21,763 nucleotides of DNA from Flavobacteriaceae bacterium UBA4022 (lineage in GTDB: Bacteria; Bacteroidota; Bacteroidia; Flavobacteriales; Flavobacteriaceae): the NCBI GenBank assembly GCA_002384055.1, contig DGAU01000016.1:181021-202783 (forward strand). The letters are read 5' to 3'. Position 1 is the stretch's first letter. Every line of letters begins with the position of its first letter. The notes under the pieces are model-generated. The model saw only the letters and a list, made by a program, of their open reading frames with translations, made no database searches and was not told the origin of the DNA. Made by a program: the position numbers and the translations under genes. Below, piece after piece: positions 14,546 to 21,763 of the stretch.

Positions 14546-16018
14546 ATGACTGCACACCAGCACAAAATTATCGGAGAAGGCCTTACGTATGATGACGTCT
14601 TATTAGTACCTGCCTATTCAGAAGTATTACCACGCGAAGTCTCTTTAGTAACTCGTTTTTCAAGAAATATAACCCTCAATGTCCCTGTGGTTTCTGCTGC
14701 GATGGACACGGTTACAGAAAGCGCAATGGCCATAGCAATGGCGCGCGAAGGCGGTATAGGCGTCTTACACAAGAATATGACCATCGAACAACAAGCTGCT
14801 GAGGTGCGCAAAGTGAAACGCGCCGAAAGTGGTATGATACAAGACCCGGTTACCTTGCGCGCTGACCATACGGTAAAAGATGCTCAAAATACGATGCGCG
14901 AATACAGTATCGGCGGTATCCCAATTGTCGATCAGGACCAAAAACTCATTGGTATTGTAACCAATCGCGATTTGCGCTTTGAAAAAAATTATGACCGTCC
15001 CCTGTCCGAGGTAATGACCAATCAACCTTTGGTAACCGTAAGAAAGGGCACTAGTCTTGGAGAGGCTGAAATCATTCTTCAGAAAAATAAAATTGAAAAA
15101 TTACCGGTTGTCTCCGATGACCAGACCCTATTGGGACTTATTACTTTTCGTGACATCACCAAGTTGACCCAAAAGCCTACTGCCAACAAAGATGAATTTG
15201 GTCGTTTGCGTGTTGCCGCCGCTTTAGGGGTCACGGCAGACGCTGTAGAGCGGGCTGAAGCCTTAGTTGCAGCACAAGTTGATGCCGTTATTATCGATAC
15301 GGCACACGGCCACACCAAAGGTGTGGTAACCGTGCTAAAGCTGGTCAAAGCCAAGTTTCCAGACCTCGATGTGGTCGTGGGGAATATTGCTACAGCAGAG
15401 GCTGCTAAGTACCTGGTCGCTGCGGGCGCAGATGCTGTTAAAGTTGGTATTGGTCCAGGATCAATTTGCACCACCCGTGTTGTTGCTGGTGTTGGTTTTC
15501 CGCAGTTCAGTGCGGTGATTGAAGTCGCTGCGGCCCTAAAGGGCAGTGGTGTTCCAGTGATTGCCGACGGGGGGATCCGCTATACTGGAGATATTCCAAA
15601 AGCGATTGCTGCTGGAGCCGATTGTGTTATGCTGGGTTCTTTATTGGCAGGCACCAAGGAATCTCCGGGGGAGACCATTATCTATGAAGGCAGAAAATTC
15701 AAATCTTACCGAGGTATGGGCAGTGTTGAGGCCATGAGAGAGGGCTCAAAAGACCGTTATTTTCAGGATGTTGAAGATGACATCAAAAAATTAGTACCTG
15801 AAGGTATTGTAGGTCGGGTCCCTTATAAGGGAGATTTGGTTGAAAGCATGACCCAGTTTATTGGCGGTTTGCGCGCAGGTATGGGATATTGTGGTGCTAA
15901 AGATATTGATACACTGAAAGAAACAGGACGCTTTGTCAAGATCACGTCTTCTGGGATCCGCGAGAGCCACCCGCACGATGTGACCATTACCAAGGAAGCC
16001 CCGAACTATTCGCGATAA
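14546..16018 (+). CDS. guaB: Inosine-5'-monophosphate dehydrogenase
   Basis: This is a 490-residue cytoplasmic enzyme that oxidises IMP to XMP with NAD, the committed step to GMP. The N-terminal catalytic segment has the usual GLTYDDVLLVPAYSEV start (11-26) and AAMDTVTE (51-58). A pair of CBS domains (about 93-210) interrupts the barrel, as in most bacterial IMPDHs. The second catalytic part shows DTAHGH (251-256), GNIATAEAA (279-287), the potassium/active-site loop GIGPGSICTTR (301-311) with nucleophile C308, then the IADGGIRYTGD phosphate site, YRGMGS and the mobile-flap region. No key residue is missing. It appears to be transcribed alone, with the TTTAATTG repeats upstream, and it converges on the Skp-type gene with a 64-bp gap that shows no clear hairpin. 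Confidence 0.97.
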   Translation: MTAHQHKIIGEGLTYDDVLLVPAYSEVLPREVSLVTRFSRNITLNVPVVSAAMDTVTESAMAIAMAREGGIGVLHKNMTIEQQAAEVRKVKRAESGMIQDPVTLRADHTVKDAQNTMREYSIGGIPIVDQDQKLIGIVTNRDLRFEKNYDRPLSEVMTNQPLVTVRKGTSLGEAEIILQKNKIEKLPVVSDDQTLLGLITFRDITKLTQKPTANKDEFGRLRVAAALGVTADAVERAEALVAAQVDAVIIDTAHGHTKGVVTVLKLVKAKFPDLDVVVGNIATAEAAKYLVAAGADAVKVGIGPGSICTTRVVAGVGFPQFSAVIEVAAALKGSGVPVIADGGIRYTGDIPKAIAAGADCVMLGSLLAGTKESPGETIIYEGRKFKSYRGMGSVEAMREGSKDRYFQDVEDDIKKLVPEGIVGRVPYKGDLVESMTQFIGGLRAGMGYCGAKDIDTLKETGRFVKITSSGIRESHPHDVTITKEAPNYSR

Positions 16019-16082
16019 GTTTTATGAGCGGTTTCGGTCTCTTATTTGACTCGAACGCATCGTTATTGCTTGAGGCGTGAAT

Positions 16083-16592
16083 TTATTCTTCCTCTTTGAG
16101 TTCGATACCTAATTCCTTAATCACTTGTAGCGTCAGGTCAAAACGGTTGTCAATATAAATGACCGTGTTGTCCCTTAATAAAACTTGGGTATACCCAGCG
16201 CTTTCTGCTACTTTCTCTAAAACCGAACCAATTTTCGTGTACAATGGCTGCATGAATTCTTCTTGTTTCAAACCCAAGAGTTGATTGCCATTCTGTTGGT
16301 ATTGATTGATTTCATTCTCAAGGCCCAGAAGTGAATCTTGCTTGACCTTTTTTTGGTTGATGGTATAGGTCGATTCATTCTGGCGGTAATTAGTTACTGC
16401 CGCTTCAAGACCATTCATTTTGCCTTGGAGTTCAGATTCTAAACCTCCTTTGTATTGAGCGACTTGCTGCTGCACTTGCTCAAGTTCGGGCATCACGCTC
16501 AAAATATAATCAATATCAATAGTGCCAACTTTCGAGTTCTGAGCCTGCAGTTGGAAAGTGAAACAAATCAGTAAAAGCGTCATGTTTTTCAT
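16083..16592 (-). CDS. Skp/OmpH-family periplasmic chaperone
   Basis: This 169-residue periplasmic holdase would bind unfolded outer-membrane proteins between the Sec and BAM machineries. The signal peptide is about residues 1-18 (LLLICFTFQLQAQ). The mature protein follows the Skp pattern: a short strand KVGTIDIDYILSVMPELEQ, then a long charged, Gln-rich coiled-coil pair (about 35-115) that forms the arms, then the closing AESAGYTQVLLRDNTVIYID and DLTLQVIKELGI elements of the trimerisation body. Its length is typical. It lies 88 bp downstream of the unknown small gene on the same strand, and it is divergent from the SurA-type series, which fits a shared role in outer-membrane biogenesis. Confidence 0.9.
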   Translation of the reverse strand: MKNMTLLLICFTFQLQAQNSKVGTIDIDYILSVMPELEQVQQQVAQYKGGLESELQGKMNGLEAAVTNYRQNESTYTINQKKVKQDSLLGLENEINQYQQNGNQLLGLKQEEFMQPLYTKIGSVLEKVAESAGYTQVLLRDNTVIYIDNRFDLTLQVIKELGIELKEEE

Positions 16593-16680
16593 AGTCCGTA
16601 ATTTTTGGTGAAATTAATCTAAAAATTGCATTTGCCCCAAAATCAAGGGATTTTTCTCGTGGCTTAGGGTAGAGCGTTGT

Positions 16681-16947
16681 TTAATCCTGCCATTTCTGAC
16701 CTCGGTTTGGTTTTAGTCGTTCCCGTAAATCGTTGACTAAAATCACATTAACCAAAAGATAGACACTATGCATTTGTCCCTGTCCAGGAGTCACGTTCAG
16801 GCCTAAATGGGGGAGTGATTCATGGTCCATAAATTCTTGCAAATGGATTTTGTGGTGTGCTGCAATTTGCGCGCTAGAGGGGCCTCTAAAGTCCCAAATA
16901 AGCGCTATTGTGGTGTCTGAAGGCAACGAATCAATAGGGTCTGACAT
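16681..16947 (-). CDS. Conserved-looking 88-residue protein of unknown function
   Basis: I do not recognise a named family. The protein has no signal peptide or clear transmembrane segment and is probably cytoplasmic. Ordered features are visible: a hydrophobic strand TIALIWDFRG (13-22), then a helix SSAQIAAHHKIHLQEFM (24-40) with H31, H32 and H35, then a Gly/Pro turn (NVTPGQGQMH), then a hydrophobic strand or helix SVYLLVNVILVNDLRERL (61-78). This layout suggests a small alpha/beta fold. Six His residues in 88 positions is high. Support for it being real comes from a good promoter upstream on the same strand, a plausible protein composition and its filling of an otherwise empty region. It may be cotranscribed with skp. 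Confidence 0.72.
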   Translation of the reverse strand: MSDPIDSLPSDTTIALIWDFRGPSSAQIAAHHKIHLQEFMDHESLPHLGLNVTPGQGQMHSVYLLVNVILVNDLRERLKPNRGQKWQD

Positions 16948-16965
16948 AGCGTGTTTTATAAGTGG

Positions 16966-16996
16966 TAAAGATATCCCTAATTAAGAAATGGGACAA
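16966..16996 (-). promoter_or_regulatory. Promoter for the 88-residue gene (and possibly skp)
   Basis: On the minus strand, TTG (16994-16996), a 20-nt spacer and TATCTTTA (16966-16973) match TTG-N20-TAnnTTTG with one change in the last base. The start codon at 16947 is 18 nt downstream of the -7 element. No equally good promoter was found directly upstream of skp. Confidence 0.6.
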
Positions 16997-17100
16997 TATT
17001 ATTTGGCCCCAACACTATGGGTGTCTTGCCGATGCCTGCGCGGCATATCAAAACGCGTTAGGATTGATATCAAAAATGTCAAAACGTTCTGTTAATACCC

Positions 17101-17130
17101 TTGATAAACCTTTCTAATTTCTTAATTTTG
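17101..17130 (+). promoter_or_regulatory. Promoter of the SurA-type operon
   Basis: TTG (17101-17103), a 19-nt spacer and TAATTTTG (17123-17130) fully match the Bacteroidota -33/-7 pattern. The ATG at 17155 follows 24 nt later. The TTG of the -33 element could be misread as a start codon for an 18-residue longer protein; the promoter match and the position of the signal peptide argue against that. Confidence 0.75.
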
Positions 17131-17154
17131 ACAAAATTTAATTTTACTGAAATA

Positions 17155-19107
17155 ATGAGAAGATTTTTATTAGCTATTTGCCTGATTTCAAGTGCTGTCG
17201 GGTTTTCACAAAGTAATGATGACAGCCTACTTACGGTAAATAATAAATCCATTAGTGTGGGTGAGTTTAAACAAGTTTATCTCAAGAATTTGGATCTCGT
17301 TCAGGAAAAAGAGCAACGCTCCATTGACGGCTATTTGGATTTATTTGTCAACTACAAACTCAAGGTTGCCGCTGCAGTGGAGCAGGGTTTAGATAAGAAA
17401 CCTTCTTATCTTAAAGATTTTGCAGGCTATCAGGAGCAGCTTTCTCGCAATTATATTTACCAGGACAATGTAACCTCAGAACTCGTTGTTGAGGCCTTTG
17501 AGCGCGGTAAAGAAGAAATTGACGTCTCACATATTTTGGTGACCTGTAATTGGGATGCTTTTCCGCAAGATACCCTGGAGGCTTATAACCGGGCAATGCA
17601 TCTTCGTGATTTGGCCTTGAAAGACCCCAATAGCTTCAACGCACTGGCGATCCAGTATTCTGATGAGCCTGAAGTTAAACAACGTGCCGGAAAGCTCGGT
17701 TATTTTACGGCTTTTGGCATGATTTATTCTTTCGAGACTGAGGCTTTCAATACCCCAGTTGGCGAAATTTCCAACGTGGTCCGCACCCAGTTTGGTTATC
17801 ACGTCTTACAGGTGCACGATCGCCGCGCGGTATTGCCAAAAATCACTGTTGCTCATATCATGATTGGAACCCGAAATGACAGTACAGGAGCCGCAAAGGA
17901 ACGTATTTTTGAAATCGAACAGCTTATTGAAAAAGGCGTCGCTTTCGAAGATCTTGCCAAGCAGTATTCTGATGATAAAAACACAGGGCAAAACGGTGGG
18001 GTTATGCGCCCTTTCACCAAAGGGGAATTAAAAGCTCCGGCTTTTGAAGATGCGGCATTTAATTTGACTGCTCCTGGAGAAATTTCCCGACCGGTCCAAA
18101 CCCGATTTGGTTGGCACTTGATTCGCTTAGAAAGTCTGGGTAAGCTGCCCACTTTCGAGGAAGACAAAAAACGATTAGAAGGCCTTGTGCGCACGGGCGA
18201 TCGATCTAAGATCGTCACCAGTGCTGTTACGGCAAAGATGAAGGAGAAGTTGGGTTGCAAGAGTTATCCTTATATGAATGAATTTTTGGCCGTTGTGAAC
18301 GACAGCATCTTTCAAAGAAAGTGGCAATTCGTGCCTTTTGAAGCGGAGGCAAATAAACCCTTGTTTTCTGTAGGACCTAAGACCTTCTATTTTAATGATT
18401 TTGGGCCCTATATTGAAAGCCGTCAGGGCAAGGTTAGACCCTACAAGCAAATCGGAACCATGCTCAAAATCGTTTTTGAAGAATTTGAATCGTTAAAAGT
18501 CCAGGAGTATTTTAAGGCGAACCTTGAGTTGGTCAATCCTGAATATGCAGCCATCATTAACGAATACCGTGATGGGCTGCTTATTTTTGATGTGATGGAA
18601 AAGAATATTTGGACCAAAGCCAAGAAGGACACATTGGGCATTGAGAATTATTACCAAGCGCACCAGAATCAATACCAATGGGAAAAACGGGTGAAAGGAA
18701 CGATATACCGGACCCTCACCCAGCAAGACATGGATCGCGTCTTAGATTTATTACGCCAAGGTGTTGGGTCCATAGAGGTGAAAGCCCAGCTCAATGATGT
18801 TGAGAAAATGGGACTCATGGTTACGGAAGGAATCTTTGAAAAAGGAGATGCTGCCCTGCCGCCAACTTATGCCCTGCAAACAGGGATTTCTCCCATATAT
18901 CAATTGGGACCAAAACAATATGTTGTGGTACATGTCTCTGAGGTCATTAATGCTGGAACGAAGACTTTAGATGAGGTTTCTGGACAAGTATTTAGTGATT
19001 ATCAAAATCAATTGGAATCCATTTGGATGGATGATTTAAGGGCTGCCTATCCAGTGACCATCAATAAAAAAGCTTTGAGAAAACTAAAACGCTCACTCAA
19101 TAAATAG
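17155..19107 (+). CDS. SurA-like peptidylprolyl isomerase with two parvulin domains
   Basis: This 650-residue periplasmic folding factor is the first of three SurA-related genes. The signal peptide is residues 1-19 (AVGFSQ). A SurA-N-like helical part covers about 20-120. Parvulin domain 1 is about 123-220 (VSHILVT with H126; FGYHVLQV with H216). Parvulin domain 2 is about 229-325 (VAHIMIG with H234; FGWHLIRL with H321). Both domains keep the two conserved histidines and the GGxxxxFxxGExxxxFExAAF pattern, so both look competent for prolyl isomerisation. The C-terminal 300 residues are helical and charged and resemble no family I can name. The start at 17155 is chosen over an upstream TTG. The gene begins an operon behind a clear promoter and the next gene follows after 5 bp. 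Confidence 0.9.
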   Translation: MRRFLLAICLISSAVGFSQSNDDSLLTVNNKSISVGEFKQVYLKNLDLVQEKEQRSIDGYLDLFVNYKLKVAAAVEQGLDKKPSYLKDFAGYQEQLSRNYIYQDNVTSELVVEAFERGKEEIDVSHILVTCNWDAFPQDTLEAYNRAMHLRDLALKDPNSFNALAIQYSDEPEVKQRAGKLGYFTAFGMIYSFETEAFNTPVGEISNVVRTQFGYHVLQVHDRRAVLPKITVAHIMIGTRNDSTGAAKERIFEIEQLIEKGVAFEDLAKQYSDDKNTGQNGGVMRPFTKGELKAPAFEDAAFNLTAPGEISRPVQTRFGWHLIRLESLGKLPTFEEDKKRLEGLVRTGDRSKIVTSAVTAKMKEKLGCKSYPYMNEFLAVVNDSIFQRKWQFVPFEAEANKPLFSVGPKTFYFNDFGPYIESRQGKVRPYKQIGTMLKIVFEEFESLKVQEYFKANLELVNPEYAAIINEYRDGLLIFDVMEKNIWTKAKKDTLGIENYYQAHQNQYQWEKRVKGTIYRTLTQQDMDRVLDLLRQGVGSIEVKAQLNDVEKMGLMVTEGIFEKGDAALPPTYALQTGISPIYQLGPKQYVVVHVSEVINAGTKTLDEVSGQVFSDYQNQLESIWMDDLRAAYPVTINKKALRKLKRSLNK

Positions 19108-19112
19108 CCCTA

Positions 19113-19970
19113 ATGAAAAGATTTTGGTGCATTGGAATCGTGTTGACTATGACTCTTGGTTCTTGCCGGTATGTGGCACCCAATGAGCAAAAAAAACCAC
19201 TGGCACGGGTCAATGAATCTTATCTTTATTACGAAGATATTGGTCCGGGACTTCTTGAATCGGTGACTGCTCAAGACAGTAGCTTGATCATTCAAAATCA
19301 AATCACCCGATGGGCGACGCAGCAGTTATTAATAGATCAGGCCAAAATAAACATCGGTAAAGGGCAACAGGAGGATTTAGAGAATTTAATCCAGCAATAC
19401 CGGACGGATTTGTTTACGGAGTATTACAAAAGCAGTATTGTCGCGTCACAATTGGACAGTGTCGTTTCCGATGCTGAAATGGAGCAATACTATGGCCAAA
19501 ACAAAGAGAATTTTAAGCTCAACGACATCTTGATGCAGTTTCGGTACGTGCATTTGTCTGAAAATTATCTGCAAATACCAGAAGTTAAAGAAGCCTTGCA
19601 GCGATTTGATTCAGAGGATAAAGAGTTGTTGGGAGAATTGAGCCTTCAATTTAAAGGCTCCTATCTCAATGATTCGATCTGGATTCGTCAGGAAAAAATA
19701 ATGGAGCGCTTACCCATTTTGAAGGAAACAAATATGGCCCGCTTAAAAAATGACAAAATTACTCAGCTGCAAGATTCATTAGGGTTATATTTACTCAAAA
19801 TTGTAGCCGTTTTGGACCGAAATGACCCGGCACCATTAGCTTACGTCGCCCCAACTATTCGTCAAATTATTTTGAACCGGCGCAAACAAGAATTGACTAT
19901 AAAATTAGAAAAGGATATTACTAAAGATGCAATTAGAAACAAAACATTTGAAATTTACACGCCAAAATAA
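19113..19970 (+). CDS. SurA-related lipoprotein with degenerate parvulin region
   Basis: This 285-residue predicted lipoprotein has the lipobox LGSC with Cys at 18. It opens like a SurA N-terminal domain (LARVNESYLYYEDIGPGL, then QITRWATQQLLIDQAK). A region near 133-235 sits where a parvulin domain would be: LNDILMQFRYVHLS (137-149) corresponds to the first strand and LGLYLLKIVAV (223-233) to the last. The last strand carries Y226 where FGYH-type parvulins have His, and the GG-containing core is absent, so isomerase activity is unlikely. The end, VAPTIRQIILNRRKQELTIKLEKDI...FEIY, matches the C-terminal helix that packs on the N-domain in SurA proteins. It is probably a membrane-tethered chaperone. 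It starts 5 bp after the previous gene and its end overlaps the next by 44 bp. Confidence 0.8.
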   Translation: MKRFWCIGIVLTMTLGSCRYVAPNEQKKPLARVNESYLYYEDIGPGLLESVTAQDSSLIIQNQITRWATQQLLIDQAKINIGKGQQEDLENLIQQYRTDLFTEYYKSSIVASQLDSVVSDAEMEQYYGQNKENFKLNDILMQFRYVHLSENYLQIPEVKEALQRFDSEDKELLGELSLQFKGSYLNDSIWIRQEKIMERLPILKETNMARLKNDKITQLQDSLGLYLLKIVAVLDRNDPAPLAYVAPTIRQIILNRRKQELTIKLEKDITKDAIRNKTFEIYTPK

Positions 19971-21387
19971 GGGATTACTGTTGTTGTTTATCATGGCTCA
20001 TGTGTGTCTTTTCGGCCAAGAAATTGTCATTGACAGCACCAATGTTATTGAGGACGTGACATTAACCATAGCCGTAAGCGATAGCCTTGTGCCTTTTCAA
20101 CGATTTAAAGCCGAAGGCGTTTCTGCCGTGGTAGGGGAATATGTGGTCTTGGATAGCGATATCGACAAAAGTTATTTGGAATTGGAGCAACAGGGGATGA
20201 GTGTCAAGGACGTCACGCGTTGTCAGTTGCTGGGCAAGCTCATGGAAGATAAACTATATGCACATCATGCCAAAGTTGATAGCTTGGTCGTCTCTGATGA
20301 TGAAATAACAGCGCGGATTGAACAACAGATCACCTATATCGTTCAGCAATTCAACGGTGATGAAAAAAAGGTAGCAGAATTTTATAAGAAGAGCAGTATC
20401 GAAGAATTGCGTCAAGATCTTTTTGAAACCAACAAGGTCATTTATTTGGCCAATCAAATGCAGCAGAAGGTTGTCGAAGACATTGAAGTAACCCCTGAGG
20501 AGGTGCGTCAGTTTTTCTACGACATTCCCGAAGAGGAGCGCCCGATATTTAGCGCAGAGGTTGAGGTAGCTCAAATTATTATTGAGCCGATCATCACCGA
20601 TGATGCCAAACAAAAAGTCATCGATAAGCTCAATGAATTCAGACGCGATATTTTAGAATATGGGTCTAGTTTTGCCACTAAGGCCGTCTTGTACTCTAAG
20701 GATGGTTCTGCTTCAAAAGGAGGACTTATTGAAGGTATTCGCAAAAATTCTCCCTTTGCCAAGGAGTTCAAAGATGTTGCGTTTTCGTTACTAGAAGGAG
20801 AAGTGAGTGAGCCCTTCGAAACAGAATTTGGTTATCACATCGTTACTGTAGACAAAGTTCGCGGTCAAGAGATCGATGTAAGGCACATCATTTTATTTCC
20901 TGATGTCACCCAGCGCGCTATCGATCACGCGCGTTCCAGAATCGATTCTGTAAGAACAGAAGTCATGGAGGGTCGTTTGGCTTTTGACACAGCAGCACGA
21001 CGCTTTTCTGATGAACTGGAAACCCGAAATAATGGAGGCCAATTGATCAACCCCATCTCTTTAGATACGCGTTTTGATTTAACCAAAATGGATCCAGAGA
21101 TGAGTGCTCAGGTCTATAATTTAGAGAAAGGTGCGGTCTCCCAAGTATATTCTGACCGGGATTATACAGGCAAGACCTCGTTCAAGATTCTTTCCGTTAC
21201 AGAGCGGCAACAAGAGCATCCTGCAGACTATGTTGAGGATTATGAAAAGATTCAAGAATTAGCGCTCAAGGAAAAGCAAATTCGCGCCATTGAAACTTGG
21301 CAAGACAAAAAGATCAAAGACACCTATATCAGTGTAAATAACGATTACATAGACTGTAGTTTTTCGAGCAATTGGCTGAAAAATTAA
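19927..21387 (+). CDS. surA: SurA-type periplasmic chaperone/peptidylprolyl isomerase
   Basis: This 486-residue protein has the full SurA order: signal sequence (basic start, then GLLLLFIMAHVCLFGQ, to about residue 31), N-terminal chaperone domain (about 62-205, with AVVGEYVVLDSDID and the KLMEDKLYAHHA helix), parvulin 1 (about 211-309), parvulin 2 (about 316-425) and a C-terminal helix. It would escort outer-membrane proteins to BAM. Parvulin 1 keeps FGYH (H304) but has Q216 in place of the first His. Parvulin 2 keeps H320 but has K420 where the second His is expected. The start is uncertain: ATG at 19927 overlaps the upstream gene by 44 bp, while a TTG at 19948 or the ATG at 19993 would give a shorter leader. 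I keep 19927 because it supplies the basic n-region. Confidence 0.9.
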   Translation: MQLETKHLKFTRQNKGLLLLFIMAHVCLFGQEIVIDSTNVIEDVTLTIAVSDSLVPFQRFKAEGVSAVVGEYVVLDSDIDKSYLELEQQGMSVKDVTRCQLLGKLMEDKLYAHHAKVDSLVVSDDEITARIEQQITYIVQQFNGDEKKVAEFYKKSSIEELRQDLFETNKVIYLANQMQQKVVEDIEVTPEEVRQFFYDIPEEERPIFSAEVEVAQIIIEPIITDDAKQKVIDKLNEFRRDILEYGSSFATKAVLYSKDGSASKGGLIEGIRKNSPFAKEFKDVAFSLLEGEVSEPFETEFGYHIVTVDKVRGQEIDVRHIILFPDVTQRAIDHARSRIDSVRTEVMEGRLAFDTAARRFSDELETRNNGGQLINPISLDTRFDLTKMDPEMSAQVYNLEKGAVSQVYSDRDYTGKTSFKILSVTERQQEHPADYVEDYEKIQELALKEKQIRAIETWQDKKIKDTYISVNNDYIDCSFSSNWLKN

Positions 21388-21407
21388 TTTAAGCAACATA
21401 TCCCATT

Positions 21408-21763
21408 ATGTCTGACGTAGCGCAAATGAACGATTTAGTTCAAAAATATAAGGCCCTCAAACAAGAGATTGAAAAGGTTATCGTTGGACAAGAAGAAGTC
21501 GTTGATCAAATTATATGTGCCCTTTTTTCGGGGGGACATGCTTTACTTGTTGGGGTACCGGGCTTGGCAAAGACCCTTATGGTGCAAACTGTGGCTCAAT
21601 CTTTAGGACTGGAATTCAGTCGCATTCAGTTCACCCCAGATTTAATGCCTAGTGATATCATTGGTTCTGAAATATTAGACGCCAACAAGACCTTTCAATT
21701 CATCAAAGGGCCGTTGTTTGGGAACATTATTCTAGCGGACGAAATCAACAGAACCCCACCAAA
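21408..21763 (+). CDS. MoxR-family AAA ATPase, cut by the window end
   Basis: The first 118 codons of a MoxR-type AAA (AAA_3) ATPase are present; the rest lies beyond the window. The reading frame opens MSDVAQMNDLVQKYKALKQ and continues through EKVIVGQEEVVDQIICAL, the typical MoxR N-terminal helix. It then shows Walker A GVPGLAKT (49-56), FTPDLMPSDIIGSE (75-88) and Walker B IILADEINR (107-115), all hallmarks of the family. MoxR ATPases act as chaperones that work with VWA-domain and DUF58 proteins, which are often encoded next in Bacteroidota. It starts 20 bp after surA and is probably cotranscribed with it. The start codon is well placed and the partial state is due only to the window edge. 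Confidence 0.95.
   Translation, partial: MSDVAQMNDLVQKYKALKQEIEKVIVGQEEVVDQIICALFSGGHALLVGVPGLAKTLMVQTVAQSLGLEFSRIQFTPDLMPSDIIGSEILDANKTFQFIKGPLFGNIILADEINRTPP

Noticed and set aside
17028..17046. Possible hairpin TGCCG...CGGCA in the skp/surA gap
   Set aside because: The stem is 5 bp with a 9-nt loop and no T-run, too weak to call a terminator or structured RNA.
17101..17154. TTG start giving a longer first SurA-like protein
   Set aside because: The TTG is the -33 element of a full promoter match and the signal peptide begins at the ATG at 17155.
17853..18260. 135-codon minus-strand open frame
   Set aside because: It is antisense to the second parvulin domain and has the Ser/Pro/Arg-rich composition typical of shadow frames.
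1..21763. A new defence, mobile or biosynthetic system
   Set aside because: Every substantial reading frame fits a housekeeping or envelope family typical of Flavobacteriia. There are no integrases, transposases, toxin-antitoxin pairs, nuclease/helicase sets or att-like repeats, and no clear composition shift.

Overview
The window looks like ordinary chromosomal core sequence from a member of the Bacteroidota, most likely Flavobacteriia/Flavobacteriaceae. The evidence is a long NusB, a DUF3276 PUR-type protein, a DUF1573 lipoprotein next to yajC, a cytoplasmic leucine dehydrogenase, a three-gene SurA-type parvulin series followed by MoxR, almost no Shine-Dalgarno sequences, and several promoter candidates of the Bacteroidota form TTG-N19/20-TAnnTTTG. 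GC content is moderate. I see no rRNA, tRNA, CRISPR array, insertion sequence, prophage or plasmid gene, and nothing that supports a new defence or mobile system. No stretch without a gene exceeds 300 bases.

Layout. 42-4838 is a minus-strand block: an ABC exporter half-transporter, a DUF3276 nucleic-acid-binding protein that ends at a clear hairpin terminator, and a secreted M14 metallopeptidase. 4941-7897 is a plus-strand block: leucine dehydrogenase, nusB, a DUF1573 lipoprotein and yajC, closed by a bidirectional terminator. 7960-9799 is minus strand: peptidase T followed by a small predicted outer-membrane protein. 9873-11506 is pyrD overlapping a LysE-family exporter. 11568-14437 is a tightly overlapping plus-strand set: HMG-CoA-lyase-like enzyme, UshA/5'-nucleotidase-like lipoprotein and a haem-binding CXXCH protein. 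14546-16018 is guaB. 16083-16947 is minus strand: an 88-residue protein of unknown function followed by a Skp/OmpH chaperone. 17155-21763 is plus strand: three SurA-related periplasmic proteins and the start of a MoxR ATPase cut by the window edge.

How the genes fit together. The right third is centred on outer-membrane protein biogenesis. A Skp-type holdase and a SurA-type series are divergently transcribed from one intergenic region of about 200 bp, which carries a recognisable promoter on each strand. The rest is housekeeping: amino-acid and peptide catabolism, purine and pyrimidine synthesis, antitermination and protein export.

The points most worth a second look are the division of parvulin active-site histidines among the three SurA-like proteins, the unknown 88-residue gene with its own promoter beside skp, four copies of an octamer in the guaB leader, a 16-bp palindrome abutting pyrD, and the Glu-to-Asp change at the catalytic carboxylate of the ABC ATPase.
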